A stretch of 64,000 nucleotides of DNA from Bacillota bacterium (GCA_023398495.1 JAEWSG010000024.1:93676-157675); one strand, 5' to 3'. Positions 44,835 through 54,906 are shown, counted from the stretch's first letter. Numbers and translations are program-made. The notes: generated from the sequence alone by a model not told the origin.

Positions 44835-44866
44835 AAAGCACTTGCGTTATTTGCTAGTGCTTTTTT
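44835..44866 (+). terminator. Terminator-like hairpin after the remnant
   Basis: AAAGCACT (44835-44842) pairs with AGTGCTTT (44856-44863) around a 13-nt loop and is followed by TTT. Confidence 0.65.
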
Positions 44867-45190
44867 GACTAACAATAAAAGCTACAATAGTAGCAGTGAT
44901 GTAGAGTTTTTAGGTTTCTCGCCTGATGGGTCTTCAATATCATATTATTCTAAGATTGTGGTACCCGAAGATAAATTAGTAATCTCAATAAGTCTGGCAC
45001 TTTCTAAGTTGAAGGCGTTGAGTTTGAAGGTTGTCCGAAAGCTGAGGTTCTCAGTAAGATTGAAGAAGGAGTTTTACAGTTGATTGGAAAGATGAAAGAA
45101 AAGATAGTGTAAATTATCACTGAAAAGAAGGAGGCAGGTGGCAAAGAAAACCGCTCGGAAAGAATGCCGAACGGAGTTAGTTCTTTTAGT

Positions 45191-45463
45191 TTAAAACAAA
45201 TCGCTATGGGTTCCTGTACGTGTCAAGGACAATGTTAAGATGTCTTTTTCAATTTTATATATGAGCAACCAGTCAGGTGTGATGTGACATTCACGATGCC
45301 CGGCATAATTACCGGCAAGCGGATGGTCAAGATATTTCTGAGGCAGTGGGTTCTCCTGAACCAAGATATTAAGCACTTCTTCAAGAAAGTGGACATCATA
45401 ACCACGCTTTACAACTGCTTTGAAGTCTTTTTTAAACCTGTTGGAGTATCTGATTTTAACCAT
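45191..45463 (-). CDS. yafQ: Type II toxin, YafQ/RelE family mRNA interferase
   Basis: A 90-residue toxin of the RelE/ParE fold. KIRYSNRFKKDFKAVVKRGY, the YLDHPLAGNYAGHRECHITP core and the end LTLSLTRTGTHSDLF match YafQ. The histidines and the C-terminal 'TGTHSDLF' are the catalytic part for ribosome-dependent mRNA cleavage. It overlaps the antitoxin gene by 8 bp and has GGAGG ahead. Confidence 0.92.
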   Translation of the reverse strand: MVKIRYSNRFKKDFKAVVKRGYDVHFLEEVLNILVQENPLPQKYLDHPLAGNYAGHRECHITPDWLLIYKIEKDILTLSLTRTGTHSDLF

Positions 45464-45725
45464 TAAGATCCTCCATTAAGGCATTAACACTGTCAAAGGT
45501 TTTGCTCATGTTGCGATTGTTATTGACATCATTGATTGCTGCTTGTGTTTCATCATTGGGTGTTTCGATACGGAGGTCAAAAGGAATGCCGCCGTAGCGA
45601 ACGGAGTAACGCAAAAACATATTCATAGCAGTAGACATATTAAGACCAAGCTCGTTAAATATGGCTTCAGCTTTGCGTTTTACTTCCTCATCCACACGAA
45701 TGTTTAAATTGGTTGTATTAGCCAT
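45456..45725 (-). CDS. dinJ: Antitoxin, RelB/DinJ family
   Basis: An 89-residue antitoxin. The N-terminus NLNIRVDEEVKRKAEAIFNE and LGLNMSTAMNMFLRY form the ribbon-helix-helix DNA-binding domain; the acidic tail binds and neutralises the toxin. As usual it is encoded first. A near-consensus promoter overlaps an inverted repeat just upstream, so the pair should repress itself. GAGGAG precedes the start. Confidence 0.93.
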   Translation of the reverse strand: MANTTNLNIRVDEEVKRKAEAIFNELGLNMSTAMNMFLRYSVRYGGIPFDLRIETPNDETQAAINDVNNNRNMSKTFDSVNALMEDLNG

Positions 45726-45750
45726 GGTATCAGCTCCTCTCTTTAATTAT

Positions 45751-45801
45751 ATTATAAAGCATTATATGCAATACGTCAATTGATTATACATAAATGCTTT
45801 A
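45751..45801 (-). promoter_or_regulatory. Promoter and operator of the dinJ-yafQ module
   Basis: On the minus strand TTGACG (45779-45774) and TATAAT (45756-45751) are exactly 17 nt apart. TAAAGCATT (45755-45763) and AATGCTTTA (45793-45801) form an inverted repeat around the -35 box, a likely site for the DinJ ribbon-helix-helix. Confidence 0.75.
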
Positions 45802-45928
45802 CGATGTCATTACAAACATGTCGAATTGTTGCTCGAAAGCACGATGTTGGGTGAGCCAAATAAAGATAAAATTGATGAGCATTATAGTAATAAATTCAGA
45901 CCCAATTATATGAGTTTATATTAATGGT

Positions 45929-46294
45929 ATGCAGAAGTGCTCATATGATGCACCTAATGCAATAAACGCGACGACCTTCAGAAAAACTGAGTTTCAATAT
46001 GATAAAAACGGAAGACTTATACGGACTATTGATCCTTTATTTACTTATATGTCACTTGAGGAATCCTCTTTAAACAAGGAAAAAGCATCTAAATTGCTTG
46101 AAGAAATAAATAGCACGCTCATGTCAATTAGCAAAAATGTTGTTGATATGAAAGATAGTGAAAAAGAAAAATTTTTAGATCCAAGATCATCAGTGTATAT
46201 TACAATTAACACACAAGCAAAAGAAGCATCTGAAAAATATGTAAAATTGGTAGACGATTATTTTAAGAACTGGTCTGATAATTGGCAAGAATAA
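45929..46294 (+). CDS. Chimeric frame with Rhs/YD-repeat start, probably a gene fragment
   Basis: A 121-residue frame without ribosome site. Residues 18-38 (FRKTEFQYDKNGRLIRTIDP) match a YD repeat of Rhs/wall-associated proteins. The middle (LEESSLNKEKASKLLEEINS and onward) is helical and unlike Rhs. The last codons (SDNWQE) lie in a 50-bp copy of the chemoreceptor gene on the other strand. Upstream, 45843-45923 holds another short coding-like scrap (GEPNKDKIDEHYSNKF). It is best read as a patchwork of fragments rather than an intact gene. Confidence 0.35.
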   Translation: MQKCSYDAPNAINATTFRKTEFQYDKNGRLIRTIDPLFTYMSLEESSLNKEKASKLLEEINSTLMSISKNVVDMKDSEKEKFLDPRSSVYITINTQAKEASEKYVKLVDDYFKNWSDNWQE

Positions 46295-46325
46295 AGAGAG
46301 GAACAAGTGAAATGCAAAGAAGAAT
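46276..46325 (-). pseudogene. Remnant of a second chemoreceptor gene (N-terminal helix)
   Basis: The 50 bases match 48336-48385 at 48 positions. On the minus strand they encode ILLCISLVPLFILANYQ, the first membrane helix of the neighbouring chemoreceptor (ILLCVSLVPLLILANYQ). It lies 100 bp beyond that gene's stop, as expected if two tandem copies collapsed by deletion. Confidence 0.7.
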
Positions 46326-46424
46326 TTAGTCATGATGAAAAATAACTCCCGCTATAAAAATACCAAAAAGGAACCTAATCAGCTAAACTAAATCCGATTT
46401 GATATAGTTCAGATGCAAAGCCAA

Positions 46425-48433
46425 TTAGATTCGGAACTTGGTAACGTTTTTGAAAAGCTCTTTGGAATTTTCCTTTGCCGATTCCATTAGTTCTGCTAAC
46501 TTTGAAGCATTAATCATTACATCAGAAGCTTTCTCTGCTATGTTTTGCGTTCCTCGAGCACCTTCGTTGTTTGCATCGGACACTTCATTAATGGCTTTAA
46601 CCATGTTTTGTATGGATATTAATAATTGCTCTGATGTATTACTGAAATCAGAAACAAGCTTCTGGATTGTATCGGCATCACTGCTGTACTTTTCACCAAT
46701 GCCAACCATGGAATCATAATCATTGATGACTATTTTATCAATGAATTCCAGCACTTTTTCAGAGCCGAAGGTTAATTCTTGTACGGCTTGAACCACCAAT
46801 TTTGTTACAGCTTGAATTTCCGTAGCAGAACGTTTTGACTCTTCTGAGAGCTTTCTTATCTCGTCTGCTACAACGGTAAATCCCTTACCTGCGTCTCCAG
46901 CTCTCGCTGCTTCAATTGCCGCATTCAGCGAGAGCAGGTTTGTCTGAGCCGTGATATGAAGGATCGAATCTGTAAGGAGATTTATTTTGCTAATCGATTT
47001 TGACTGCTCAATTGCCTTAAGTATTTCTACATCAATTTCGTCTCGGATATCATGAGCCGCTTTTTGCGAAAGGATAGCATTTTCCTTCAAATCCTGTGCA
47101 CGCTTACTGATTTCTTCAGCCATTCTATAACCTTCTTTTGCTTTATGTGCGATGGACTCTACTGCCGTTTTGATTTCAAATGAAGTTGCATTCATCTCCT
47201 GTGCCATTGCTGCGGTTTCTTCAGTGCCTGCGGACATTTCACGTGTCGTTGCAGAAACATCCGCCATCTGCAGGGAAAGCTTCTTGAGGTTATCAGAGGA
47301 AACGGATATATTCTCCCCGACATTGTTTGCTTCGTTAATGACATCGCGGATAACCGCCTGGATTGATTTGCTCATGACATCAACGGAACTGAAGAGGGTT
47401 CCGATTTCATCCTTCCGTTTTGAGTAAGTTTTTGGTACATTTGTGGAAAAATCAGCATTTGCAAGGATATTTAAGTAATCCGCTGCTTTTTTGATTGGTT
47501 TTGCGAGCAGGTTCGACGCGAAAATTGAAATTATGATTACAAGGATTGCAGCTGCAAGAATCAAGAATAAAACAACAAATATTGCCTTGTATATATCAGC
47601 GTATACCTCTGAGGATGTGCAGTAACTACTACCTTCCATCCAGTCGATGGAACCGTAGAAAAGGCTCCAACCATATCGGTTCCATCATCTTCCTTGTATT
47701 GTATAAAGCCGTTTTGATTTACCATAACGTTTTTATCAAAAGCTTCCAATTTCGTGGGATCATTTGAAAATTCCTTATACGTCTTTCCAATCTTGTTCGA
47801 ATCTTGTTCGAAGATGATTGTGCCGTCATTACCCATCAAATAGGCATAACCAGTCTTTGCAATCTTAACCGTTCCAATATTGTTTTCAAGAGCTTTCACA
47901 GCGATATTGCTCTGGATGATACCTACGAAATTTTTCGAGTCATCAAGAATAGGTAAGGCTATGGCAATGATCTTGGCACCGGTTCTTTCGCTAACAATGA
48001 CATTGCTTATTACGACTTGTTTTGTTTCCTTAGCCTTGATGAAATGCTCTTTGTCGGCGACGCTGCTTCTTGCTAGGTTGTCAATGGCGGAGGTTCCGTC
48101 CTTGTCAGCAACAATGGCGAGTTCCACTTCAGCATCTGACTCATTGATTCCACGAAATGTTTTCATAACAGTATCTATATGCATCTGATTGTATTCAGGA
48201 TGATTACTATACATTTCGGTTAGCTGCATAATTTTAGAATTGATCCATGTATCAATTATCTTTGCATTTTGGTTAGCTGACTCAATTTCCTGTGCCTTGA
48301 TATTTTCCGTAGTCACAGCCCAGTATTGTGTAAGTTGATAATTGGCAAGAATTAAGAGAGGAACAAGTGAAACGCAAAGAAGAATCAGTATAATCTTGAA
48401 TCTTAATGTAAATCGTAATTTACTATAAAACAT
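46425..48433 (-). pseudogene. Methyl-accepting chemotaxis protein, split by a frameshift
   Basis: The N-terminal part (48433 to about 47610) has a membrane helix (13-30) and a dCache sensor (ARSSVADKEHFIKAKETKQV to GWKVVVTAHPQ). The C-terminal part (about 47610 to 46425) has the second helix, a HAMP domain (PIKKAADYLNILANADFSTN) and the signalling hairpin with AQTNLLSLNAAIEAARAGD. The frames join if one G is restored at about 47608-47611 (CAGAGG for CAGGAGG), giving HPQEVYADIYKAIF. One missing base therefore breaks an otherwise complete receptor of about 670 residues. A sequencing error is possible. Confidence 0.85.
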
Positions 48434-48726
48434 CAGGCGTTACCTCCGTATAAATACAAATAAGTAAGAAATTTGCTTTGATAATTGACACAACAAAACT
48501 AAACGACTAGGTATTCTATAGATTTTATATCGGCGAATTTTCAAATTAACATTATTAAGTTTTGATTGAGAAGCTACTAAATTACAATGGAATAAAGGTT
48601 TGTTTGAAATATAAGGGAAATATTGTTTTGGATAATTTTTTGGTTTTAGTAGTGAAAAACAGAATTTGATATGATATTATGAAAATTAAAGATTAGTAAT
48701 ATTAAAAGCACTAAGAGGAAAATTAA

Positions 48727-49815
48727 ATGAAAATATTATCCGCTCTTTTACTAATTACATACATTTGCCTGAACATACCAATACCATGCATAGGTCAAGC
48801 TCAAACATCGAGCAATTTGATAACTCTTTTTGACAGTCTAAACTCCGCAAACGGCTCAAACCAGATAATTGTAGTTTCAAATGAGAAAGACAGCCAATAT
48901 CAAGCCACAGTTGAGGCTTATGAAAAGACTTCTGGCGTATGGATAAAAAGTTTACCTTCAATGAATGCTGTAATTGGAAAAAACGGCTTTTCGCTAAATA
49001 AGAAGGAGGGTGACCTTAAAGCACCGGCAGGAATATTCCGCGTAGGAACGGCTTTCGGCACTGTAGATAAACCTTCTGACATTAGACTTTCATATAAAAA
49101 GACCTCAAAAAATGATTATTGGGTTGATGACGTATCTTCTCAGGATTACAACAATTGGGTAGAATATGAAGGCGATCCTTATAGTAAATGGAAGTCCTTT
49201 GAAAGACTTAAGATAACAAGTTATAAATTGGCATTTGTTATTGAATACAATATGAATCCTGTAGTAAAGGGAAGGGGCAGTGCTATATTTCTCCATATAT
49301 GGAAAGGTTCAAATATAAGCACCAAAGGATGCACCGCCTTATCTGAGGCTAATATTTCAAGGCTTTTAGGTTGGATTGATCCAGCCAAGAATCCGATAAT
49401 TATCCAAGGAACAAATGCTATGCTGGTAGATATGATTAAATCTTTAGAAAACAAAATACTCTATCCAATAAAGGTTATGGTAAATGAAAAAGAAGTGGTT
49501 TTCGATGTTCCACCAAGAATACTAAACGGAAGGACACTTATACCCGTAAGATCAGTTTTTGAAAGTTTAGGTGCTGAAGTTTTATGGGAGGAATCAACAG
49601 GAACTATTAGTATTTTAAAGGACTCAAATGTTATAAAACTTAATGTTGGAAGCAAGTGGGCATATTTAGATCAAAAACAGGTTATGCTTGATGTGCCTGT
49701 ATCAATAATTGATGGTAGGGCAATGGTTCCTGTTAGATTTATTGCTGAGGAACTTGGATTTAAAGTTATATGGAATGGAGAAAAAAGAGCAGTGTTTATA
49801 CAATCAAAATATTAA
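48727..49815 (+). CDS. Secreted L,D-transpeptidase-like (YkuD) protein with copper amine oxidase-like repeats
   Basis: A 362-residue exported protein. Residues 1-26 are a signal peptide (ILSALLLITYICLNIPIPCIG). The middle domain is of YkuD type, with the catalytic pattern IFLHIWKGSN...STKGCTAL (His and Cys of 'H...S.GC'), which would cross-link peptidoglycan. The C-terminus has two copies of a copper amine oxidase N-terminal-like fold (NGRTLIPVRSVFESLGAEV and DGRAMVPVRFIAEELGFKV), common in clostridial wall proteins. AAGAGG precedes the start. Confidence 0.8.
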   Translation: MKILSALLLITYICLNIPIPCIGQAQTSSNLITLFDSLNSANGSNQIIVVSNEKDSQYQATVEAYEKTSGVWIKSLPSMNAVIGKNGFSLNKKEGDLKAPAGIFRVGTAFGTVDKPSDIRLSYKKTSKNDYWVDDVSSQDYNNWVEYEGDPYSKWKSFERLKITSYKLAFVIEYNMNPVVKGRGSAIFLHIWKGSNISTKGCTALSEANISRLLGWIDPAKNPIIIQGTNAMLVDMIKSLENKILYPIKVMVNEKEVVFDVPPRILNGRTLIPVRSVFESLGAEVLWEESTGTISILKDSNVIKLNVGSKWAYLDQKQVMLDVPVSIIDGRAMVPVRFIAEELGFKVIWNGEKRAVFIQSKY

Positions 49816-49878
49816 ATTATCCTTAGCTTTTTGTACTTTTCTTCTTATCTAAATGAATTAATATAAGGGAGAGTTTAA

Positions 49879-51099
49879 ATGGACATTATAGGTTTAATTA
49901 TGCTTTTTGTGTTGGGTATTTTAATTTTTTCTGTTTCTATTGGTATACCTGCATATTTCATTTTTTTTAAAATAAAAAAGTTAATGGCAAAAGATAAGAA
50001 TTTTGAGAAGAGAAAAGAGTTATCAACTTTAATTGATTTGTTTGTTACGATTATTATACCATTCTTTTCTTTTACCGGAATTTGGTCAAATGCTAATTTT
50101 GATGAAAGATTACGAGAAGAAGCAATAGGAACTGTTTACCATACTCCTATTTCAAGAGAGCATTTTCTAACTATTTTGCTTTTGTTCTCTTTTCCAATAG
50201 TAGCATTCTGGATTCTTAAATTATTCAAATCAAATATGTCACCAATTTTTAAAGTTTTAACGACAGTTCTGATTATCCAAGGAATAATAGTTAATATGTT
50301 TTTGTTTATTCAATTTTCTGCAGGATTCCAGCATATAATAGCAGAATCTAATGCTTTTGATTTTTTCCTTGCATCTATTTCTATTTACTTTTATTTATAT
50401 CCAGTACATATAATAATTATTTTTATTACTGAACTGCTAACAAGCTATAATTACTTCATAGAGCAAGAAAAAAACTCTTATAAAGTTTATAAAAATAGAA
50501 TTATTCAAAAGTTGTATGCAAACTTGATTAACAATAATTGGTATACAAACCCTGTTTTAGCTATAATGCTAATACCTATTGGTATCGTAGAAATGTTAAT
50601 ATTAACATTGTTTGGACAGAAACCAGACTCTTTTGTTCAGGCATTTATAAAGACATGTGACTGGACTTTTTCAAAATGCCAACCGCTTCCCAATATTCCG
50701 TATTCAGGCCATTATTTGTGTACTGTTGCAGCAAAAGGACATAAAGGATTGGTTAAACCGCTGAGAAATGGCATAAGAGGCGGAAGTATTATAAGAGTGA
50801 ATAGGCAATTGCTTGTAGCAAACGCATTTGAGGAGTTGCTTGAGCAATATTTTCCCAAAGTCCATCACTTTGTAAGAAAAAACTATGACCGTTTTGGAAT
50901 ACCAATTTATAAGTGCATAGGAAATATTTGGATTGCAGATGTTGTATATATCATAATGAAACCGTTAGAGTGGTTATTTCTGATTTGTCTTTATACTATG
51001 GACAAAAACCCTGAAAATAGAATTGCACTTCAGTATACTAATTATAAACATAAGCAAAGGGAATTGAAGGATTATGAAGAAAAAGGAGCGAGTGTATGA
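49879..51099 (+). CDS. DUF6688 family membrane protein
   Basis: A 406-residue protein with about six hydrophobic helices in the first 260 residues and a conserved soluble end (SGHYLCTVAAKGHKGLVKPL, then RNGIRGGSIIRVNRQLLVAN). The function of this family is unknown. GGGAGAG precedes the start. Its stop overlaps the next start (ATGA), coupling it to the RCC1-type protein. Confidence 0.65.
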   Translation: MDIIGLIMLFVLGILIFSVSIGIPAYFIFFKIKKLMAKDKNFEKRKELSTLIDLFVTIIIPFFSFTGIWSNANFDERLREEAIGTVYHTPISREHFLTILLLFSFPIVAFWILKLFKSNMSPIFKVLTTVLIIQGIIVNMFLFIQFSAGFQHIIAESNAFDFFLASISIYFYLYPVHIIIIFITELLTSYNYFIEQEKNSYKVYKNRIIQKLYANLINNNWYTNPVLAIMLIPIGIVEMLILTLFGQKPDSFVQAFIKTCDWTFSKCQPLPNIPYSGHYLCTVAAKGHKGLVKPLRNGIRGGSIIRVNRQLLVANAFEELLEQYFPKVHHFVRKNYDRFGIPIYKCIGNIWIADVVYIIMKPLEWLFLICLYTMDKNPENRIALQYTNYKHKQRELKDYEEKGASV

Positions 51100-52217
51100 G
51101 AAAAGCCATTATTACATTTGCTATATATTCTTTTATTATAGCCTCACTATTAGTTGCAATTTTGGGTTTAAAGCCAGATATTGTGGATATTGAAAGATAT
51201 TGTCCCGCTATAATAAATCCTAATCATTCAGTTGCTTTTGGCGAAGCACATACAGCTTTTGTAAAAAGTGATGGGACGCTGTGGCTCTATGGTAATAATG
51301 AATATGGACAACTTGGAAATGGAACTTCTGAATCCCTGAACAGCCCTGAACAAATACAAGGATTTACTGAGGTGATTTCTGTTGCGGCAGGGGAGGATCA
51401 TACCATAGCATTGAAAAAGGATGGAACAGTTTGGGCATGGGGTAATAATTCAAGAGGTCAGCTTGGCAATGTATCAATACAATACTCATTAAGTCCCATA
51501 ATGGTAAGTAATCTTACAGATGTTAAAGAGATTGCTTCAGGAAGTTATTTTAATGTTGCATTGAAAAGCGATGGAACGGTTTGGGTATGGGGTTATAATG
51601 AAGAAGGAATGCTTTTTTCCGAAAAAACAGAAGATATACTTTTGCCAATTAAGATGGACAAGTTACCTAAAGTAAAATTTATAGATATTTCATCAGACTT
51701 TATTTTTGCATTTGCAGAAGATAATGAAGTTTATATATGGGGAAGAGATAGATTTTTCAGTGTTCATGCTGTAGTTTTTAAACCCGGTAGACTGGAAGGA
51801 TTAAAGGATATTATTCAGATTAAACTTTTTGATGGCAATATGTATGCCTTGACAAAGAGTGGTAGGGTTTGGCGTGCCAGTTATTATAAATTTCCCATTG
51901 AAGATAGATTAGAAACAGTTGTTTATAGTTTTAATGAAATAGTTGAAATAGCTCAATTAGATGATGTTATACAGATTGAATCAGGCACGAGTCAACTTTT
52001 ATTCCTAAAAAGGGACGGGACTATTTGGGGAATTGGCTCAGATTACTATGATCAGTTTGGAATGGAAGACTATGATGATATACCGAAAGAATGTAAATCA
52101 ATTACGGGAGCTAAAAGAATCGAAGCAAATTATGATCAATCTGCAGCAATTCATAATAATGATTCCGTTGACATTTGGGGGAAAGACAATAATACAAAGT
52201 TTAATTTAAATAAATAA
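51096..52217 (+). CDS. RCC1-repeat (regulator of chromosome condensation-like) protein
   Basis: A 373-residue protein with one N-terminal hydrophobic helix (about 5-25; membrane anchor or signal) and a beta-propeller of RCC1 repeats: TAFVKSDGTLWLYGNNEYGQ, TIALKKDGTVWAWGNNSRGQ and NVALKSDGTVWVWGYNEEG, with weaker later blades. Such propellers mediate binding. It is probably exposed outside the cell. It overlaps the DUF6688 gene by 4 bp and GGAG precedes its start. Confidence 0.85.
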   Translation: MRKAIITFAIYSFIIASLLVAILGLKPDIVDIERYCPAIINPNHSVAFGEAHTAFVKSDGTLWLYGNNEYGQLGNGTSESLNSPEQIQGFTEVISVAAGEDHTIALKKDGTVWAWGNNSRGQLGNVSIQYSLSPIMVSNLTDVKEIASGSYFNVALKSDGTVWVWGYNEEGMLFSEKTEDILLPIKMDKLPKVKFIDISSDFIFAFAEDNEVYIWGRDRFFSVHAVVFKPGRLEGLKDIIQIKLFDGNMYALTKSGRVWRASYYKFPIEDRLETVVYSFNEIVEIAQLDDVIQIESGTSQLLFLKRDGTIWGIGSDYYDQFGMEDYDDIPKECKSITGAKRIEANYDQSAAIHNNDSVDIWGKDNNTKFNLNK

Positions 52218-52389
52218 TTTTATGTAACCAATAGCATTTATTTGGAGCATTTGGATACCTCTATTATAAAATGTAAAAAGCCCATAACAAAAGCTAAATA
52301 TATCGCCTTATATGAATGGAAAATAGTATTCTTACTTGGTCTATAGAAGTAGATTTAAAGTTATTACTGAATATAAACCATAAAAACTA

Positions 52390-52421
52390 AAAACAGCCAC
52401 TCCTTGAGGAATGGCTGTTTT
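52390..52421. terminator. Bidirectional terminator between RCC1 gene and hppA
   Basis: AAAACAGCCA (52390-52399) pairs with TGGCTGTTTT (52412-52421). The A and T flanks let it act for both convergent genes. Confidence 0.75.
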
Positions 52422-52449
52422 ATATAGCTGATTATCATCTGAGTAATAA

Positions 52450-54537
52450 TTAAAAGAAAGAGTACAAAAGGAACAAGGTAGACAACAATGAAGCAACCAA
52501 TGATACAACTGTGATTTGTGTGTTGATGGATGGACCGGCAGTATCCTTGAAAGGATCTCCTACAGTATCTCCAACAACAGCTGCTTTATGTGCTGGTGAA
52601 CCTTTACCGCCACAGTTGCCTGCTTCGACGTACTTTTTGGAATTATCCCATAGTCCGCCAGCATTGGACATCAGTAATGCAAGCAAAAGACCTGAAGCGA
52701 TGTTACCGGTAAGGAAGCCTCCAATAGCTGCTACTCCTCCGATAAAACCAACAATAACTGTAGATATGATTGCAACAACACCGGCTGGAATAAGCTCTCT
52801 TAGTGAACCAGTTGTAGCAATATCTATACATTTGTCATAATCAGGTTTTACGCCTTCCTTACCTTCTTTAAGACCTACTATTGTATCCCATTGACGATGA
52901 ATTTCCTTAACCATTCTCTGTGCATTTTTGTCAACACCAAGCATCAACATTGCAGAGAATACTGCCGGTATTGAAATACCTATAATGAGTCCGAAGAATA
53001 CTGTCGGGTTCATTATATCAAAATTGGTAATGCCCTGAACTCCTAATTCAGATGCAGCGGTGTTTACTTCGCTCATGAATGCACCTAAAAGTGCAATAAC
53101 AGTAAGACCTGCTGCACTGATTGAAAAACCTTTTGTAACAGCTTTAACGGTATTACCAGCTGAGTCAAGTTCATCAGTGATGGCAATAACCTTTTCGCCT
53201 AAGCCACCCATTTCAGCAAGACCGCGGGCATTATCAACGATAGGGCCGTACGCATCATTTGAAATGATCATTCCTACTATTGAAAGCATACCAAGAGCTG
53301 ACATTGAAATACCAAACATACCATATCCGGCACCTAATGGAGCACATATATTATATGACAATAAAGCAGTGACCGCTATACCTATCAATGCAGGAAGAGC
53401 ACTTAACAAACCGTAGGAAAAACCTGAAAGAATGGTAAAGGCCGGCCCTGATTTCGAAGCCTCTGCAACTGCTTTAACAATCGGTTTTGCATCATTTGTG
53501 AAGTAATCGGAAGTAATACCTATGATGGTACCTACTATGAGTCCAATAGCAGTAGCACCCCAGATACGCCATTCAAGTCCGAATGCGTATGTAGCTACAG
53601 CTGTAAGTACAGCGTAAATACCTGTAGTCACATAAGTTGAACTGTTAAGAGCTTTACTGGGATCGCCTTTTTCACCGATACGTGCTGTAGCAACGCCGAT
53701 AATAGAAGATAAAAGTCCGATGGCTGCATATATAAAGACCATTGTTACGTTTTTACCGACCAAGCCTCCGAGTGAAGTGGCCATAACCAACGCAGCAGAC
53801 ATTGAAGCAACGTTTGAGTCAAACAAATCTGCACCCATACCTGCAACGTCACCAACATTATCACCAACGTTATCTGCTATAACAGCAGGATTTCTAGGGT
53901 CATCTTCTTCCATACCAAGTTCTACTTTTCCCACCAGGTCTGCACTGATATCTGCCGTCTTTGTAAAAATTCCACCGCCGGCTTTAGCGAAAAGTGCCAG
54001 TGAACTTGCACCGAAGCTGAAACCTAAAACTGCACTGGCGTCACCTACCAGCATAAAAACAAGGGTAACTCCCACAAGGCTAGTTCCTACAACAGCCATA
54101 CCCATAACTGCACCACCACGGAAACCGGCCATAAAAGAAGGTTTAACTCCTTTTGTTGCAGCTTCTGCCGCTTTCATATTTGCGATTGTGGCAACTTGTA
54201 TACCGATCTTACCTGCAAGAGCTGATAAAACTGTACCGAAAATATATGAAAAAGCCATAAAAATATTTTCGGAAATATTTCCTGTGCTCCAAATTGGTTT
54301 TGGAAGCAGAATTACAATTAGTACTGCTGCAATTGCGGTAAACCGTGCTAAAACAAGGTATTCACGCCTCAGAAACGTATTAGCTCCCTTACGGATATAC
54401 TCTCCAATTTCAGCAATACGGGCGTTAGACGAAGGCTGCGATTTTACCCAGGTGTACAACCAAGCTGCAACAGCAAGAGCAAGAACGGAGATTGCTATAG
54501 ACACGATTTGAACCGCTTGAGTAGTGATTTCAAACAT
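52450..54537 (-). CDS. hppA: Membrane-bound proton- or sodium-pumping pyrophosphatase HppA
   Basis: A 695-residue pump with about 16 helices that couples pyrophosphate hydrolysis to ion export. The substrate site is DNVGDNVGDVAGMGADLFDS, preceded by GGGIFTKTADISADLVGKVE. The C-terminal GDTVGDPFKDTAGPSINT completes it. At the position that separates K+-dependent from K+-independent enzymes the sequence reads GNTVKA; a lysine here is the mark of the K+-independent, proton-pumping group. GAGGAGG precedes the start. Confidence 0.93.
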   Translation of the reverse strand: MFEITTQAVQIVSIAISVLALAVAAWLYTWVKSQPSSNARIAEIGEYIRKGANTFLRREYLVLARFTAIAAVLIVILLPKPIWSTGNISENIFMAFSYIFGTVLSALAGKIGIQVATIANMKAAEAATKGVKPSFMAGFRGGAVMGMAVVGTSLVGVTLVFMLVGDASAVLGFSFGASSLALFAKAGGGIFTKTADISADLVGKVELGMEEDDPRNPAVIADNVGDNVGDVAGMGADLFDSNVASMSAALVMATSLGGLVGKNVTMVFIYAAIGLLSSIIGVATARIGEKGDPSKALNSSTYVTTGIYAVLTAVATYAFGLEWRIWGATAIGLIVGTIIGITSDYFTNDAKPIVKAVAEASKSGPAFTILSGFSYGLLSALPALIGIAVTALLSYNICAPLGAGYGMFGISMSALGMLSIVGMIISNDAYGPIVDNARGLAEMGGLGEKVIAITDELDSAGNTVKAVTKGFSISAAGLTVIALLGAFMSEVNTAASELGVQGITNFDIMNPTVFFGLIIGISIPAVFSAMLMLGVDKNAQRMVKEIHRQWDTIVGLKEGKEGVKPDYDKCIDIATTGSLRELIPAGVVAIISTVIVGFIGGVAAIGGFLTGNIASGLLLALLMSNAGGLWDNSKKYVEAGNCGGKGSPAHKAAVVGDTVGDPFKDTAGPSINTQITVVSLVASLLSTLFLLYSFF

Positions 54538-54868
54538 ATGCTGACCTCCTCAGAAATTATGTACTTCTACAATATTTTACTACAATGAATAATATTATTC
54601 AATTTCATTAATATATTTTGTAAAAATATTATTTTATTTGATTTATACAAAATATGACTGTCCACTAATTATATTTTTTCGCATACACGAATATTTTATT
54701 CAACAAATTTCTGATTAATTACTTGTTGTATTCAGTTTCTATAATTAACTCGCTTTCGCAAAATAAATATATATATATCCTTTTCTACCTTAAAAAAAAC
54801 CAGAATTTTTACTGCTATATTTACTTTATAATGTTATAGAGGCAATAGTCATTGGGTGTATTTATGTA

Positions 54869-54898
54869 TTGTAATTTGGTAAATTAAAGTAGTATAAT
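54869..54898 (+). promoter_or_regulatory. Candidate cas3 promoter
   Basis: TTGTAA (54869-54874) and TATAAT (54893-54898) are 18 nt apart. Transcription would begin near 54905, giving a leader of about 160 nt. Confidence 0.55.
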
Positions 54899-54906
54899 GA
54901 TATAAA

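Larger units (their letters stand above)
44423..45190. other. 768-bp gap with degraded coding scraps
   Basis: No intact gene. Broken frames, a terminator-like hairpin (44835-44866) and further coding-like scraps (44865-45112) fill the stretch between azlC and the toxin-antitoxin module. It looks like a site of repeated insertion and decay. Confidence 0.5.

Noticed and set aside
53720..54511. Long open frame on the plus strand opposite hppA
   Set aside because: It is the mirror of a strongly conserved gene with Ala/Gly-rich codons, has no ribosome site and shows no known family.
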